A DNA stretch of 64,000 nt from Bacillota bacterium (lineage in GTDB: Bacteria > Bacillota > Clostridia > Peptostreptococcales > Anaerovoracaceae): the NCBI GenBank assembly GCA_017394515.1, contig JAFPXY010000016.1, positions 119,999-183,998 on the forward strand, in the 5' to 3' direction. Shown here piece by piece: positions 50,854 through 60,625 of this stretch. The number at the start of each line of letters is the position of its first letter. The stretch's first letter is position 1. The notes under the pieces are model-generated. The model was not told the DNA's origin. It did not search any database and saw nothing but the letters and a program-made list of their open reading frames with translations. A program made the position numbers and the translations under genes.

Positions 50854-53800
50854 TTATTTGCTGATCTTTACTTTCTTCACAGCGCTCCATGTGGAGTAGC
50901 TGCTGCCTTTATAGCATCTGATCCTTACATAGTAGGTCTTGCCTTTCTTGAGGCTTCCTATCTTCTTGGACAGAGTTCCGGCTTTCTTAATGGTCACGGT
51001 CTTCGCGTTGGAGAAATTGCTCTTAAGCGAGTACTGGATCTTATAGCCTGTAGTCTTAGCGTTCTTTGTCCACTTGATCGTCATGGCCTTTTTCGCGGAA
51101 TTCGTAAGGCTCTTGATGGTGGGCTTTGTCAGGAAGTAATAACTCTTTGTGCCGGAAGGCTTGGAGTCATATTTAACTCCGTTGACAGTCTTATATGCCA
51201 CTACCTTGTAGGTGTACTTGGTGCCGTTGGTCTTGGCTGCCTTGTCGCTGTAGTTAAGTGTTGATGCGCTTGTCACAGTCTTCACCAGTTTGTTGTTTCT
51301 ATATACCTTGTAGCCTGTCACGCCTGCTACCTTTTTCCAGGTTACCTTAAGGCCTGTGGCGAGTGGCGTGATTTTGGAAACGGTTGTTGACTTAGGAATG
51401 ATGGTATATGTAGTACCGTTGAACGTGCCTGCGTATCTGCCCAGACCTCTGAGTTCCAAGCTTGCTACGCCTACGTCTATACATCCCATAGCATATGCAT
51501 GATAGTCAACCTCAGGCACAAGGGTCTCATTTCCATCCTTCACCGTGATCTCAGGCATTATGATATCTCCTGTATACGTAAAGGTGTCCTGGTTCAGGAT
51601 GATGGTGCAGTTTGCCAAATCGTAGATTTGACCACCGCCCTCGGTGACAGTCACCGTGCAGGTAGCGCTAAAGCCACCCTCCGCCGTGGTGGCAGTGATA
51701 ACAGCTGTACCGATTCCTAATGCTTCGATCCAGCCATACTCGTCTACCGTAGCTACCTTGGGATCGCTGGTGGTCCAGTTGATAGTCTTACCAGAAGCAT
51801 TTGCAGGAATTACCCATGCGTTGAGACAATAATCATCTCCCAGGGCCAGGTCCAGACTCGTTGTTTCTATGCCTATGCCTGTGACATCAACGCCTGCACA
51901 CTCCAAATCAGCATTTTCTATAGCTTCATTTCCGCTCCTGATGGTTATGAGGTCCCAACCTGTAGGAGTACCTGCGTAATAGACCTTTGATATAGCCGTG
52001 CAGTTAAGGAATGCTCCGCTTCCTATCTCCTTAATAGAGCTGGGGAAGCTTACTTCTTTTAAGGCTATGCAGTTTGCAAAGGCTCCGGTAATTATGTTCT
52101 TAGTCCCATCCGGGATAACGATGGAAGTGAGTTTTTTGCAATCATCAAAGGCACTGCCGAAGATCGTACCATTGGTCAGCTTCGACGGCATTACGACGGT
52201 TTCAAGATTTTCGCAGCCCTCGAAAAGTGCCTCAGAGATATCGTACAACGAATTTGGAAGTTTAGCTGTCTTCAAAGCCGTGCAGAAATAGAATGCGTCA
52301 CTTCCAATGTAACTGACTGAATCCGGCACTTCAATGCTTGTTAAAGCTTTGCAGCTTGAGAAGCATTCGTTTCCAATGGAAGTAAGTCCATCGTTTAATT
52401 CGATACCGCTTAAAGCCTGGCAGCCTGAAAATACACTGGCTTCCAGACGCTCAAGGCTCTTGGGCAATGTAATCTTTTCCAGCGCCTCGCAGTCCCTGAA
52501 AGCTCCTTTCATAAGAGCTGTAACGCCCTCAGGAATAGTGATCTCCTTAAGAGATGTACAATTATCAAAGGCGTAATTTCCTATGCTGATCAGGTCATTG
52601 GGTATGCTCACGGTCTCAAGTCTTGTAAAGTCTTCGAACATACTAGTGAAAATATTATCTATACCCTGCTTTATCTCAACTTCCACGATATCCTCTTCGT
52701 ATTGAGCGATACCTCCGTAAATGTATTTTCCCTGTTCGTCGATTCCCTTGTAGTAGCCCTCGGTTATACCATTTCCACTGATAACCAGCTTGTAGTCTAC
52801 TCCCTTGTGGTATAGAGTCCATGTAGAGTACTTGCCGCAAACGCCTTTAGCAGCTTCTGTACCGTCTTCAACTATCTCGTAGGAATATTCATATTCTCCC
52901 TGATAGTTTCCGATACCTTTTACTTTAGTCTTAATGACTCCGGGCTTGGTGGTATCTCCCTCGTAGGTCACGGTGTAGTCCTTGTCGCGAACCAGAGTCT
53001 TTTCCTCGTGAACGACTATAGGTTCAGCTTCAATGGGCATACCATCTCCCACATAAAGCACGCGCTTATATGGCATGGTAACATCTTCATATTCGAGCCA
53101 TTCAGGTTCGATCTCGAAGGTCTTCACATAAGTGCCGACATTGTTCTTGTCAGTTCCTGTGATCAGGATCTTAGCTGTGCCCGCATTGATATTATCCTGA
53201 TATTCTACCTTGTATGAAGCAGGATCCACCAGTATTCCGTCATAATACACCTCTTCAACCTTTGGAGTGTATGCTAAGCCGGTATAAGTCTCATTATAGA
53301 TAGCTCCATTGACCCAGACCCTGTCAAAGTCCGTGTAGTCTCTAGGCTGGATGGTAAAGTTCTGGCTGATCTTTCCTGTGTAGTTCTCGATACCGGTGAT
53401 CTCAATGGTTCCGGTGCCGGTCTCAACATTATTCGTGTAAACTATATTTTTTTCATCATACTCTACGTAGTATCTTTCTTCGCCTATTTCGTAGTAAAGG
53501 CCGTCGACATAGGGCTTGATCTCACTACCCTTATATGTGAAAGGCCCCTCCTCCAGGACGAACTGAAGGTTCGGAATGTTATTAACATCAAGAGGAACGA
53601 TTTTGAAAGTCTTTTCGATTTCTCCTGTATAGTTGCCTTTTCCACTAACAGTGACCTTAGCCTCTCCGACGGCTTCATTATTGTCAAACCAGACTTCGTA
53701 GTCGCCGCCCTCTTCATTAACTGCCTGTTCCAAGGTCTTGCCAAAGGCTTTGACGATGGTCTTAGGCTTTGCTCCCTGAGGAGTATAGATGGAAGTCTCA

Positions 53801-54906
53801 GGATCCAAAGTAAGGGTCGCTCCGATCTCTGAGAGATCAGCAGGCTCGATAGTGAATCCGAACTCAGCCTTTCCTACATTGTTGCTGTCAGTTCCGGTGA
53901 TTATTATCTTAGCATCGCCGGCATCAACATTATTAACATACTCAACTTTATAGGATTTCGCATCTACAAGATATTCGCCACAATATACTGCATAGATCTG
54001 TGGAGTGATGGCTGAATCTTTATAGATCGCTTTGAAGGAATCATCATAGATCTCGCTCTCTATTCTCAAATCCTCGCTGAAATCTCTGGGTTTGATAGTG
54101 AAGGACTTGGTGATCTTTCCGGAGTAGTTCCCTCCGGCAGGAATCTCTATGGTGGCGGTACCGGCATTCACATTATTCGTGTATGATATGTTATCATAAT
54201 CAATGTCGACAGAGTATGTCTCGCCGTCCTTCTCGTACGAAACTCCGTAGACTTCCGGTTGGATGGCTTCTCCCGTGTATGTGAAGGGGCCTTCCTCCAT
54301 GTCCACTTTCAGGTTTTCGAGGGTGCTGATATCCGTACCTGTGATGGTGAACTCCTTTCTAAGCTCTCCGCAGTAGTTGCCCTGGCCGGAAACGACTGCC
54401 GTAGCGGTTCCCACATCATAGTTGTCCCAATAATCTACATAGTAATCGTTCTCTTCTTCGTCAGTCGACTGTTTCAGAGTCTTGCCGTAAGCCTTAACAG
54501 TTACCGTGGGCTTGATCTCTTCACCTGTATAAGCAAAAGACTCCTGGCTCAAGGTGAGCGTAGCTCCGATCTCGCTGAGATCCGCAGGGTCTATGCGGAA
54601 CCACTGCTCTGTCTCTCCGACAAAACTACCGGTGCCTTTGATATGGATGACTGCGTCACCGGCATTGACGTTATTCTCATAGCTTAAAGTATAATCTGTG
54701 CCCTTGACCAAAGTCTTGTCCTCATAAACCAGCTTTGGCTCCGGGGTGATAGCTTCACCTGTGTAGGTATAATTCTCCTGGTCCAGAGATATCTCTGCCG
54801 CGCCTATTTCTGGCTCATCCTCCGCATAGGCCGGCATAACAGGCGCCGTCACAATGATCAGACAAAAGACCATCATAAGCACGCAGATTTTTTGGATCGC
54901 TTTCAT
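50854..54906 (-). CDS. Large exported repeat protein (MBG-like repeats, BspA LRR, Ig-like, FN3)
   Basis: A 1350-residue secreted protein. A signal peptide (1-28, ending PAYA) is followed by about eight beta-rich repeats of 75-90 residues to residue 680, each with YTGEAI-type starts and NNVNAGTATI-type cores, like bacterial MBG/Ig-like domains. Residues about 755-975 are BspA-type leucine-rich repeats (SIGNYAFDNCTSLKEITIPEG). Residues 1006-1088 are a Big_2 Ig-like domain, 1098-1172 another MBG-like unit, and 1175-1350 two FN3-like domains. No sorting motif, anchor or transmembrane tail is seen, so it may be released or held by other means. Repeat block 108-357 is duplicated as 356-605. Probable adhesin or surface scaffold. 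Confidence 0.85.
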   Translation of the reverse strand: MKAIQKICVLMMVFCLIIVTAPVMPAYAEDEPEIGAAEISLDQENYTYTGEAITPEPKLVYEDKTLVKGTDYTLSYENNVNAGDAVIHIKGTGSFVGETEQWFRIDPADLSEIGATLTLSQESFAYTGEEIKPTVTVKAYGKTLKQSTDEEENDYYVDYWDNYDVGTATAVVSGQGNYCGELRKEFTITGTDISTLENLKVDMEEGPFTYTGEAIQPEVYGVSYEKDGETYSVDIDYDNISYTNNVNAGTATIEIPAGGNYSGKITKSFTIKPRDFSEDLRIESEIYDDSFKAIYKDSAITPQIYAVYCGEYLVDAKSYKVEYVNNVDAGDAKIIITGTDSNNVGKAEFGFTIEPADLSEIGATLTLDPETSIYTPQGAKPKTIVKAFGKTLEQAVNEEGGDYEVWFDNNEAVGEAKVTVSGKGNYTGEIEKTFKIVPLDVNNIPNLQFVLEEGPFTYKGSEIKPYVDGLYYEIGEERYYVEYDEKNIVYTNNVETGTGTIEITGIENYTGKISQNFTIQPRDYTDFDRVWVNGAIYNETYTGLAYTPKVEEVYYDGILVDPASYKVEYQDNINAGTAKILITGTDKNNVGTYVKTFEIEPEWLEYEDVTMPYKRVLYVGDGMPIEAEPIVVHEEKTLVRDKDYTVTYEGDTTKPGVIKTKVKGIGNYQGEYEYSYEIVEDGTEAAKGVCGKYSTWTLYHKGVDYKLVISGNGITEGYYKGIDEQGKYIYGGIAQYEEDIVEVEIKQGIDNIFTSMFEDFTRLETVSIPNDLISIGNYAFDNCTSLKEITIPEGVTALMKGAFRDCEALEKITLPKSLERLEASVFSGCQALSGIELNDGLTSIGNECFSSCKALTSIEVPDSVSYIGSDAFYFCTALKTAKLPNSLYDISEALFEGCENLETVVMPSKLTNGTIFGSAFDDCKKLTSIVIPDGTKNIITGAFANCIALKEVSFPSSIKEIGSGAFLNCTAISKVYYAGTPTGWDLITIRSGNEAIENADLECAGVDVTGIGIETTSLDLALGDDYCLNAWVIPANASGKTINWTTSDPKVATVDEYGWIEALGIGTAVITATTAEGGFSATCTVTVTEGGGQIYDLANCTIILNQDTFTYTGDIIMPEITVKDGNETLVPEVDYHAYAMGCIDVGVASLELRGLGRYAGTFNGTTYTIIPKSTTVSKITPLATGLKVTWKKVAGVTGYKVYRNNKLVKTVTSASTLNYSDKAAKTNGTKYTYKVVAYKTVNGVKYDSKPSGTKSYYFLTKPTIKSLTNSAKKAMTIKWTKNAKTTGYKIQYSLKSNFSNAKTVTIKKAGTLSKKIGSLKKGKTYYVRIRCYKGSSYSTWSAVKKVKISK

Positions 54907-54960
54907 AGTGCTCCTCCTAAATATTTATGCTTTAAACAACTAAACAAATAGCTTAGTTTG

Positions 54961-54969
54961 ATTATACCA
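54961..54969 (-). promoter_or_regulatory. Extended -10 promoter for the large repeat protein
   Basis: TGGTATAAT on the minus strand, about 55 bases before the start codon. Confidence 0.45.
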
Positions 54970-55045
54970 TACTTTATCTCCCGCGTAAAAAGGTTTGTGA
55001 ACTATTTTCGTCAGCACCCGCAAAAAACATTTTTTCCACACCAAA

Positions 55046-55072
55046 AAGGGCCGCCCCTGTGAGACGACCCTT
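55046..55072 (-). terminator. Terminator after the second anti-sigma gene
   Basis: AAGGGTCGTCTC and GGGCGGCCCTT pair (with G-U pairs) and are followed by TTTTGG on the minus strand. Confidence 0.65.
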
Positions 55073-55097
55073 AGGAGTTCATTCATCTTAGATTCCA

Positions 55098-56282
55098 TCA
55101 GCCGGCATATGTTTCTAAGATCCAAGCCGACCATGCGTCATATTCTTTCTGCCAATCAACTCCGAAGACCTCTTCGAATTCCTTGTCATTAAAGCAGAAG
55201 TCGCTTACCTTGTCGAAACCGTATTTGTCTGACAGATAGCCCATAAACGAAGTAGCCATACACACGCTCATCTCATTTTCTGCGCCGGGCAATTTCTTTG
55301 GACCGCTGTAGACTCCGGTCTTGTAAAGCGGCCAACTTTCGTAAGGGGTGCCCCAGTTCATTCCGTCAGTCAGGCATTTGTAGGAAATTGCATCATTTAA
55401 GATCCTGTAGTTCTCTGGAGTAACATCCTCCGTACCGCCTCCTTTTATGAAAGCATCGTAGTATGGAGCGTTCTTAAGGCTGTCACCGAAGGTCGCAGCA
55501 GCCAGTTCTTCGTTGTACGGATCGATGCAGCCTCCCAGATACCAAGCATCGCCCAGCTGCTTCCACTGAACGCTCTTGTTACCCAGAAGTGACAGAATGT
55601 ACAGTTCCTCACGGTGCCAGTAGAATCTTCCGATCTCAAGTTCGATCCTATCCTCCACCTCGTTCCATGTATAGTCACCATCTGGAAGGACAGACAGTTC
55701 CACGTACTTTTCCGCACGGTTTGCCAGATCGATATCCGGACAATTCTCCTTTAAAAAACTCCTGATGAACTTCAGACTTTCATTGGTACGTCCCAGATAA
55801 GCCGGCAGATATGTTACGAGATCTTCATCACCGGTCTTCAGAACCGGAAGATGCACCTTCGCATGGAAGGTATCGAACTGCGCGTCCAGTTCTTTAGCTT
55901 CGTTTACTGTCTCAGGCAGCTTAAGATCCGTGTCATCCTTACCGTAGATCACCATGGTCTTCGTTGCTTTATCATAGCTGATGTCGGCCTTTGCAGCCTG
56001 TATCCTGGCGTTGATGAAGGCTCCCGCTGCGATGAGTGCCACTATCACAACAGCACATGTCAGAAGGCGCTTGCGACCTTTATTTATCTTCTTCAGGTAA
56101 TTCACCTCCGGAACATCCTCATTGATCTCCGGCTCCGGACTCGTCATCTGTTTATATAACGCACTGCATTCCTCGCATTCGTTAAGATGTGCTCTGACAT
56201 CTCTTTCACTCTCCGGTGACAAAAGTTCATCCGCGTACAGAGGAAGCAGGTCTTTAACTATATAGCAAGGCATTTTACTCAT
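55098..56282 (-). CDS. Zinc-finger anti-sigma factor with large extracellular domain
   Basis: A 394-residue anti-sigma factor. The N-terminal zinc-binding HC2 motif is present: Cys6 (PCYIVKDLLP), then HLNECEECSALY. One transmembrane helix lies at residues 74-93 (LLTCAVVIVALIAAGAFINA). The remaining 300 residues face outside; the C-terminal segment (FMGYLSDKYGFDKVSDFCFN) resembles the C-terminal part of peptidase MA-like proteins, but no HExxH is visible. Its start overlaps the sigma gene by 8 bases. It probably holds the sigma factor inactive until an outside signal. Confidence 0.85.
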   Translation of the reverse strand: MSKMPCYIVKDLLPLYADELLSPESERDVRAHLNECEECSALYKQMTSPEPEINEDVPEVNYLKKINKGRKRLLTCAVVIVALIAAGAFINARIQAAKADISYDKATKTMVIYGKDDTDLKLPETVNEAKELDAQFDTFHAKVHLPVLKTGDEDLVTYLPAYLGRTNESLKFIRSFLKENCPDIDLANRAEKYVELSVLPDGDYTWNEVEDRIELEIGRFYWHREELYILSLLGNKSVQWKQLGDAWYLGGCIDPYNEELAAATFGDSLKNAPYYDAFIKGGGTEDVTPENYRILNDAISYKCLTDGMNWGTPYESWPLYKTGVYSGPKKLPGAENEMSVCMATSFMGYLSDKYGFDKVSDFCFNDKEFEEVFGVDWQKEYDAWSAWILETYAG

Positions 56283-56769
56283 CTTGACTCAACTCCTTTA
56301 CAATCGATTGTTTGGCGCGATAGTAGTTCACCCTGGCCCAGGTCTCGGTATGCCCCATGATGGCACCAATCTGTTTGAAAGACATTCCTCCGAAGATCCT
56401 TAGCCTCAGGATTTCTCCCCCGGGATCCGGATACTCCCGGATCGCCTTAAGTATGGCACTCGTCTCTTCTTTATTCACTACCATCGCTTCCGCTGAGGCC
56501 ACTGAAATCTCGAGTGCAGCGTCCAGTGGCACTGGCTCCCTGCTCTTCTCTCTGTAATGCGCGAGGAGCAGATTTTTTGCGATGCCGCAAAGCCATGAGC
56601 TTATCCTGCTCGAGCCGTCGTAGCGATGGATGCTCTTAATGGCCTGGTAGAAGGTTTCCTGCGTCAGCTCCTCCGAAAGATCCACAGAACCGGTCTTAGC
56701 CATCAGAAATCTGAACACTATATCAGCGTTTTCTCTGTAGATGCTTTCAAAATCAGCCAACGTTTTCAC
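56275..56769 (-). CDS. ECF-type sigma factor
   Basis: A 164-residue sigma-70 family factor with region 2 (LSEELTQETFYQAIKSIHRY, then SRISSWLCGIAKNLLLAHY) and region 4 (EILRLRIFGGMSFKQIGAIM and TETWARVNYYRAKQSIVKEL). Its stop overlaps the downstream anti-sigma gene. GGAGG lies before the start. A two-component system lies upstream on the same strand, but separated by a terminator. Confidence 0.92.
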   Translation of the reverse strand: MKTLADFESIYRENADIVFRFLMAKTGSVDLSEELTQETFYQAIKSIHRYDGSSRISSWLCGIAKNLLLAHYREKSREPVPLDAALEISVASAEAMVVNKEETSAILKAIREYPDPGGEILRLRIFGGMSFKQIGAIMGHTETWARVNYYRAKQSIVKELSQDE

Positions 56770-56829
56770 CTCCTTCTTACACTTGTTAATGTCCGGAATC
56801 GAGCTTTTGTTACAAATATATATTAAAAA

Positions 56830-56848
56830 CTCCTGAAAAATTCAGGAG
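56830..56848 (-). terminator. Terminator after the histidine kinase gene
   Basis: CTCCTGAA-AAA-TTCAGGAG, followed on the minus strand by TTTTTAATATA. It separates the two-component system from the sigma/anti-sigma operon. Confidence 0.85.
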
Positions 56849-56861
56849 CAAAAAATTCAAT

Positions 56862-58124
56862 TTAAAGGACTATCCTTATCCTCGTACCTAAATCCTGCCT
56901 TGAAAGCACCTCGAAATGTCCGTTGTGCTTGTCCACTATCCACTTAGCAATGCTGAGCCCCAGGCCGGTCCCCTCGTATGATCTGGCTTTGTCCGCCCGA
57001 TAGAACCTTTCAAACATATGCTGAGCGTCTGACTCAGCCATACCGATACCGCAATCCTGCACCTGAAGGTAGGGATGTCCATCTTCTGTTCCACAGCTCA
57101 GGATGATTTCATCACCCTCTTTGGTGTATTTTGCGGCATTATCGATCAGAATGCGGACAGCCTGTTTGAGAAGCCCTGCATCCACCTGTGCTGTGGGCTC
57201 ATCCACCTGACGGAATCTGTACACATGCTTCTCATCTATCATTACGGACTCTTCATAGGCTTCCCTCATGAGGTCGGAAAGTTTCACTTCTTCCTTATTA
57301 AGCTTGGTCCTGCCGCTGTCTCCTCTGGCCAGGAACAGCAGCTGCTCCACCAGATGATTCATTCTGGCGGTCTCCGTCTGGATAGCCGCAATGGACTCAT
57401 TCAGGATCTTTTCATCGTCCTTACCCCAGCGTTCCAGCATGTCCGCATAACCGCCGATGACTGCAATGGGTGTGCGGAGCTCGTGGGACGCGTCGTTCAC
57501 GAATCTTGCCTGCTGCCTGTTGGCCTCACGTATGCGAGTGAGCAGGTTGTTGATGGCAGCCTCGATTCCCATGAGTTCACTGTCGCCTAAAGATAACTTT
57601 GAGGACTCGTCCGTATCCAGATGGGCTATGGCGTCCTCCAGCACATGATACTTGTCCTCGCCGAATTCAAGGCGGGAGAGTTCGTCAGCCCTAAGAGCCA
57701 ATTCATTCAGAGGCTCTAATATTTTGCGGACGCGAGTGCTGTATCTTGGCATGGAGATAATGACCATCCAGAAAAGTCTGAAGAGAAATATCGCAACGAA
57801 TACTATGCAGATGGTAACAAAGGCTTTCCCTATAGCGATCTCCTGAGGAGGAGCTCCGGTATGAGTGACCTCATAAAACAGCCCATTTACCTTTCCCGTT
57901 ATGTCGCTTTGAGTGAACAATCTCCTGCCTGCATTCCACTGAATGCTTCCAAATGCAAAATACTCCTGAAGCACTAACCAGCCCACGCATGACACGACAA
58001 AGAGCAGGACGGTGGATAGAGCGATCCTTCCCGCAGCCTGTCTCATAAAGGCTCCCGTAAGCCTTCTCGTTATGGAATTCATTCTGCCGCTGGTATTATT
58101 ATCTCCTGATGACATATCCTGCAC
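56862..58124 (-). CDS. Sensor histidine kinase
   Basis: A 420-residue membrane sensor kinase. Two transmembrane helices (residues about 35-53 and 104-124) enclose a short outside loop. A HAMP-like linker precedes the H-box ARFVNDASHELRTPIAVIGG. The N-box DNAAKYT, the G1 loop QDCGIGMAESDA, the F-box MFERFYRAD and G2 GTGLGLSIAKW complete the kinase. It overlaps the response regulator by 26 bases. The stimulus is unknown; the small outside loop suggests membrane or cell-envelope sensing. Confidence 0.93.
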   Translation of the reverse strand: MQDMSSGDNNTSGRMNSITRRLTGAFMRQAAGRIALSTVLLFVVSCVGWLVLQEYFAFGSIQWNAGRRLFTQSDITGKVNGLFYEVTHTGAPPQEIAIGKAFVTICIVFVAIFLFRLFWMVIISMPRYSTRVRKILEPLNELALRADELSRLEFGEDKYHVLEDAIAHLDTDESSKLSLGDSELMGIEAAINNLLTRIREANRQQARFVNDASHELRTPIAVIGGYADMLERWGKDDEKILNESIAAIQTETARMNHLVEQLLFLARGDSGRTKLNKEEVKLSDLMREAYEESVMIDEKHVYRFRQVDEPTAQVDAGLLKQAVRILIDNAAKYTKEGDEIILSCGTEDGHPYLQVQDCGIGMAESDAQHMFERFYRADKARSYEGTGLGLSIAKWIVDKHNGHFEVLSRQDLGTRIRIVL

Positions 58125-58818
58125 CTCTAACGGTCTGGATCATCTTAACCCCAAAAACATCATCAATTTTGGAGCGAAGATGCCTGATATATACGTCTAC
58201 CACGTTGGTCTCTCCGATATAGTCATATCCGCACACGCGATCCAGGAGAGTGTCCCTCGAAAGCACTATATCCCGGTTTTCGAGGAGGATCTTAAGCATC
58301 AGAAACTCCCTGTTGGTAAGACTTATCTCGTGGCCATCGTAGGCGACCTTTCTTTTCTTTTCGTCAAGGACGAGAAGGCCCCAGACCTGTACGCCTTCTT
58401 CCTCTTTAGCGGTCTGAGTGGCATTTAAAGTCCCTTCAGATTCTGCTCCCGGCTGGTGGCGGAACTTCAGCGCTACGCGGATCCTTGCCAGAAGCTCTTC
58501 TATGGCAAAGGGCTTGGTAATGTAGTCCACCGCCCCGGCATCAAGGCCTGATACCTTGTCCATTACCGAATCTCTGGCGGTGAGCAGTATCACCGGCGTC
58601 TGCTTATCATTGTGCAGACGACGCAATACTTCCAGGCCGTTAAGGCCCGGAAGCATTATGTCCAGAAGGATTAAGTCGTAGTCTTCATTTAGCGCCATAT
58701 CCAGCGCGGTACGGCCATCGCCGGCTTTATTTACATCATACCCCTCATGAAGAAGCTCCAGCTCAATGAAACGTGCGAGCTTTTCTTCATCTTCAACTAT
58801 CAGTATCTTTGTAGACAC
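58099..58818 (-). CDS. OmpR-family response regulator
   Basis: A 239-residue response regulator. The receiver domain has the acidic pair in ILIVEDEEKLAR, phospho-acceptor Asp in DLILLDIMLPGLNG (about residue 53) and TKPFAIEELLARI. The C-terminal winged helix is KKRKVAYDGHEISLTNREFL to RSKIDDVFGVKMIQTVRGAGY. It overlaps and pairs with the downstream kinase. Targets cannot be told. Confidence 0.94.
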   Translation of the reverse strand: MSTKILIVEDEEKLARFIELELLHEGYDVNKAGDGRTALDMALNEDYDLILLDIMLPGLNGLEVLRRLHNDKQTPVILLTARDSVMDKVSGLDAGAVDYITKPFAIEELLARIRVALKFRHQPGAESEGTLNATQTAKEEEGVQVWGLLVLDEKKRKVAYDGHEISLTNREFLMLKILLENRDIVLSRDTLLDRVCGYDYIGETNVVDVYIRHLRSKIDDVFGVKMIQTVRGAGYVIRR

Positions 58819-58836
58819 CTCGTCCTCCCGCTGTAT

Positions 58837-59379
58837 TTACAGCTTATCGTACTCTTCTTTAACTTTCTCAGCAGCGCTTGAAGCTTTGCCCATTACATTG
58901 TTAGCTGCGCTCATGTCAGCTTCACCCTTGAAGGAGTAACTTACTCCGAAGAAGAGTGAAACGATCACAGCGATCAAGGTGATGTGCCATGCCATGAGTA
59001 AGATCAGTATTACAGCCCACAGAGGGAGCTTAGCAATATTTTCTCCTCTTTTGCTGATGAGAAGGAAATTATTGGAAAGAACGTGCATTACCTTATTGAA
59101 TCCGCCCTTTACCTTTTCCTTTCTCTCTCTTCTCTGCTCCGCCTTGTCGTACTTTTTACGGTCATTTTCTACCTGCTCCTCTACGGATACGTATTGAGCT
59201 TGCTCATCATATTTCGTGGAATAGCTGCTCTGCTTGGGAGCTTCTGCCTTGCCTTCCTTCTCGAGGATTATCATGGCATCCAGGAGATCTCCGTTTGCCT
59301 TATCAAGAGCGGCCTTTGCATCTTCATAAGTAACGCCAGCCTTTTCTACTAATTTTTCTACCTTTTCAAAGTTATCCAT
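58837..59379 (-). CDS. DUF4342 protein (UBA-like domain plus membrane helix)
   Basis: A 180-residue protein with an N-terminal UBA-like segment (KVEKLVEKAGVTYEDAKAAL, KANGDLLDAMIILEKEG), a charged coiled region (ENDRKKYDKAEQRRERKEK) and a DUF4342 helix pair (LPLWAVILILLMAWHITLIA) in the membrane. Start at 59379 follows AAAGGAT. Function is unknown. It lies upstream of the two-component genes, 18 bases from the response regulator, suggesting a shared operon and a possible role in envelope sensing (inference). Confidence 0.85.
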   Translation of the reverse strand: MDNFEKVEKLVEKAGVTYEDAKAALDKANGDLLDAMIILEKEGKAEAPKQSSYSTKYDEQAQYVSVEEQVENDRKKYDKAEQRRERKEKVKGGFNKVMHVLSNNFLLISKRGENIAKLPLWAVILILLMAWHITLIAVIVSLFFGVSYSFKGEADMSAANNVMGKASSAAEKVKEEYDKL

Positions 59380-59540
59380 TTTTATATCCTTTCCCGGAAC
59401 CATCGTCCGTGCCTTAGTGACTTTTGATGGTTCTATAATAACGGGCAAAGTTTAAAATACAATTTATCAAAGATTAAAAACAGATTAATAATCGATTTAT
59501 TATTATTAATGATAATTCCGCAAAAAACGTTATTCCAGTC

Positions 59541-60470
59541 TTATATTTCGAAATAGTCCGCGAAGTTCTCTCCGTATTTGAACCAGGAGGTCATCTCGTT
59601 CGTGAGGGAAACTCCGTTATATTTATCCGGGATCTCATCCCTTGAAAGCCAGACCGCCTCAGCGATCTCGTCGGTATCATTAATGTGTATCTCCGCGCTG
59701 CCCTCAATATCGCAAATAACGCCGATCAGCAGGTTGGAACCGAAGCCCCAGGGCTGAGATTTATAGTAACGAAAATCGGTTGCTTTAAGCCCGGACTCCT
59801 CCATGACTTCGCGGCGCACAGTGTCTTCCACAGTCTCACCGATCTCCATGAAGCCTGCGATGAGAGCAGTGCCTGCATAACCGTCCTCTTCCCTTCCGCG
59901 ATAGCGGATCATCAGAAGCTTGTCATCATGGATAGGCGCAACGATGACCGTCGGATTGATCCTGGGGAATACCATGAACCCGCAGTCAGCACACTTAAGG
60001 CAGCGCATCTTCGGATGCAAATGCATCCTACCGCCACAGCGGCCGCAGCGCTTATTGTCATTGTACCAGTTCGCCACCTGCATGCCGGTCTCCGCCGCAA
60101 AAAACTCATTCCACGGCTCTGGTCTGTTATCGAAATTGAAGGGTTGAAAATCCATGCCTGTAAACGAGAAGTCCAGCCTGCGAGAGTCATAGTAGAAGAA
60201 AGTATAATAGTTGATCTCACCGACGGTGTAGAGGTAGATCAGCCTTCCGCCCTTCTCCTCCGCTTTAGCGTCCGCATCCGGATCGTCCGGCTCGATCCAG
60301 TAATCCATGAACTGAACAGCCTCGGGAAGGATAAGTTCTCCTCTCTCCCCAAGCTTCATAAGAAGCTTCCTGCCGTTATTCTCATAGATCGCCGCCAGGT
60401 CGCCCTTAGAGGGCGCGACATTCTTATATTCTGTGGTGAACCTTTCATTGTTTTTAAGGTTATTTATCAT
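59541..60470 (-). CDS. nudC: NADH pyrophosphatase / NAD-RNA decapping hydrolase NudC
   Basis: A 309-residue NudC. The zinc ribbon CGRCGG/CLKCADCG is at residues 140-165, and the NUDIX box is GFMEIGETVEDTVRREVMEE with the required Gly and Glu residues. The NudC-specific motif SQPWGFGSNLLIG follows. It cleaves NAD(H) or NAD-capped RNA. The start at 60470 has GGAGAACTC 12 bases upstream. It is the last stable-looking gene before the mobile AT-rich region. Confidence 0.95.
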   Translation of the reverse strand: MINNLKNNERFTTEYKNVAPSKGDLAAIYENNGRKLLMKLGERGELILPEAVQFMDYWIEPDDPDADAKAEEKGGRLIYLYTVGEINYYTFFYYDSRRLDFSFTGMDFQPFNFDNRPEPWNEFFAAETGMQVANWYNDNKRCGRCGGRMHLHPKMRCLKCADCGFMVFPRINPTVIVAPIHDDKLLMIRYRGREEDGYAGTALIAGFMEIGETVEDTVRREVMEESGLKATDFRYYKSQPWGFGSNLLIGVICDIEGSAEIHINDTDEIAEAVWLSRDEIPDKYNGVSLTNEMTSWFKYGENFADYFEI

Positions 60471-60473
60471 GAT

Positions 60474-60554
60474 TTATGAGTTCTCCTCTCTCATCTTATC
60501 CGCATATTTTTTGATGCTATCAAGATCGTATTCAGTTTCATAAAATATACTCAT
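60474..60554 (-). CDS. Possible small protein of 26 residues upstream of nudC
   Basis: ATG at 60554 opens MSIFYETEYDLDSIKKYADK and ends MREENS before TAA. No clear ribosome site precedes it. It could be translated ahead of nudC or be a gene remnant. Weak. Confidence 0.2.
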   Translation of the reverse strand: MSIFYETEYDLDSIKKYADKMREENS

Positions 60555-60625
60555 GGTATATTTGGACTGGTATGATTTTTGTGTAGTATTTTCTGTGCGG
60601 ATATCATATGCATATCTTCTCTCTT

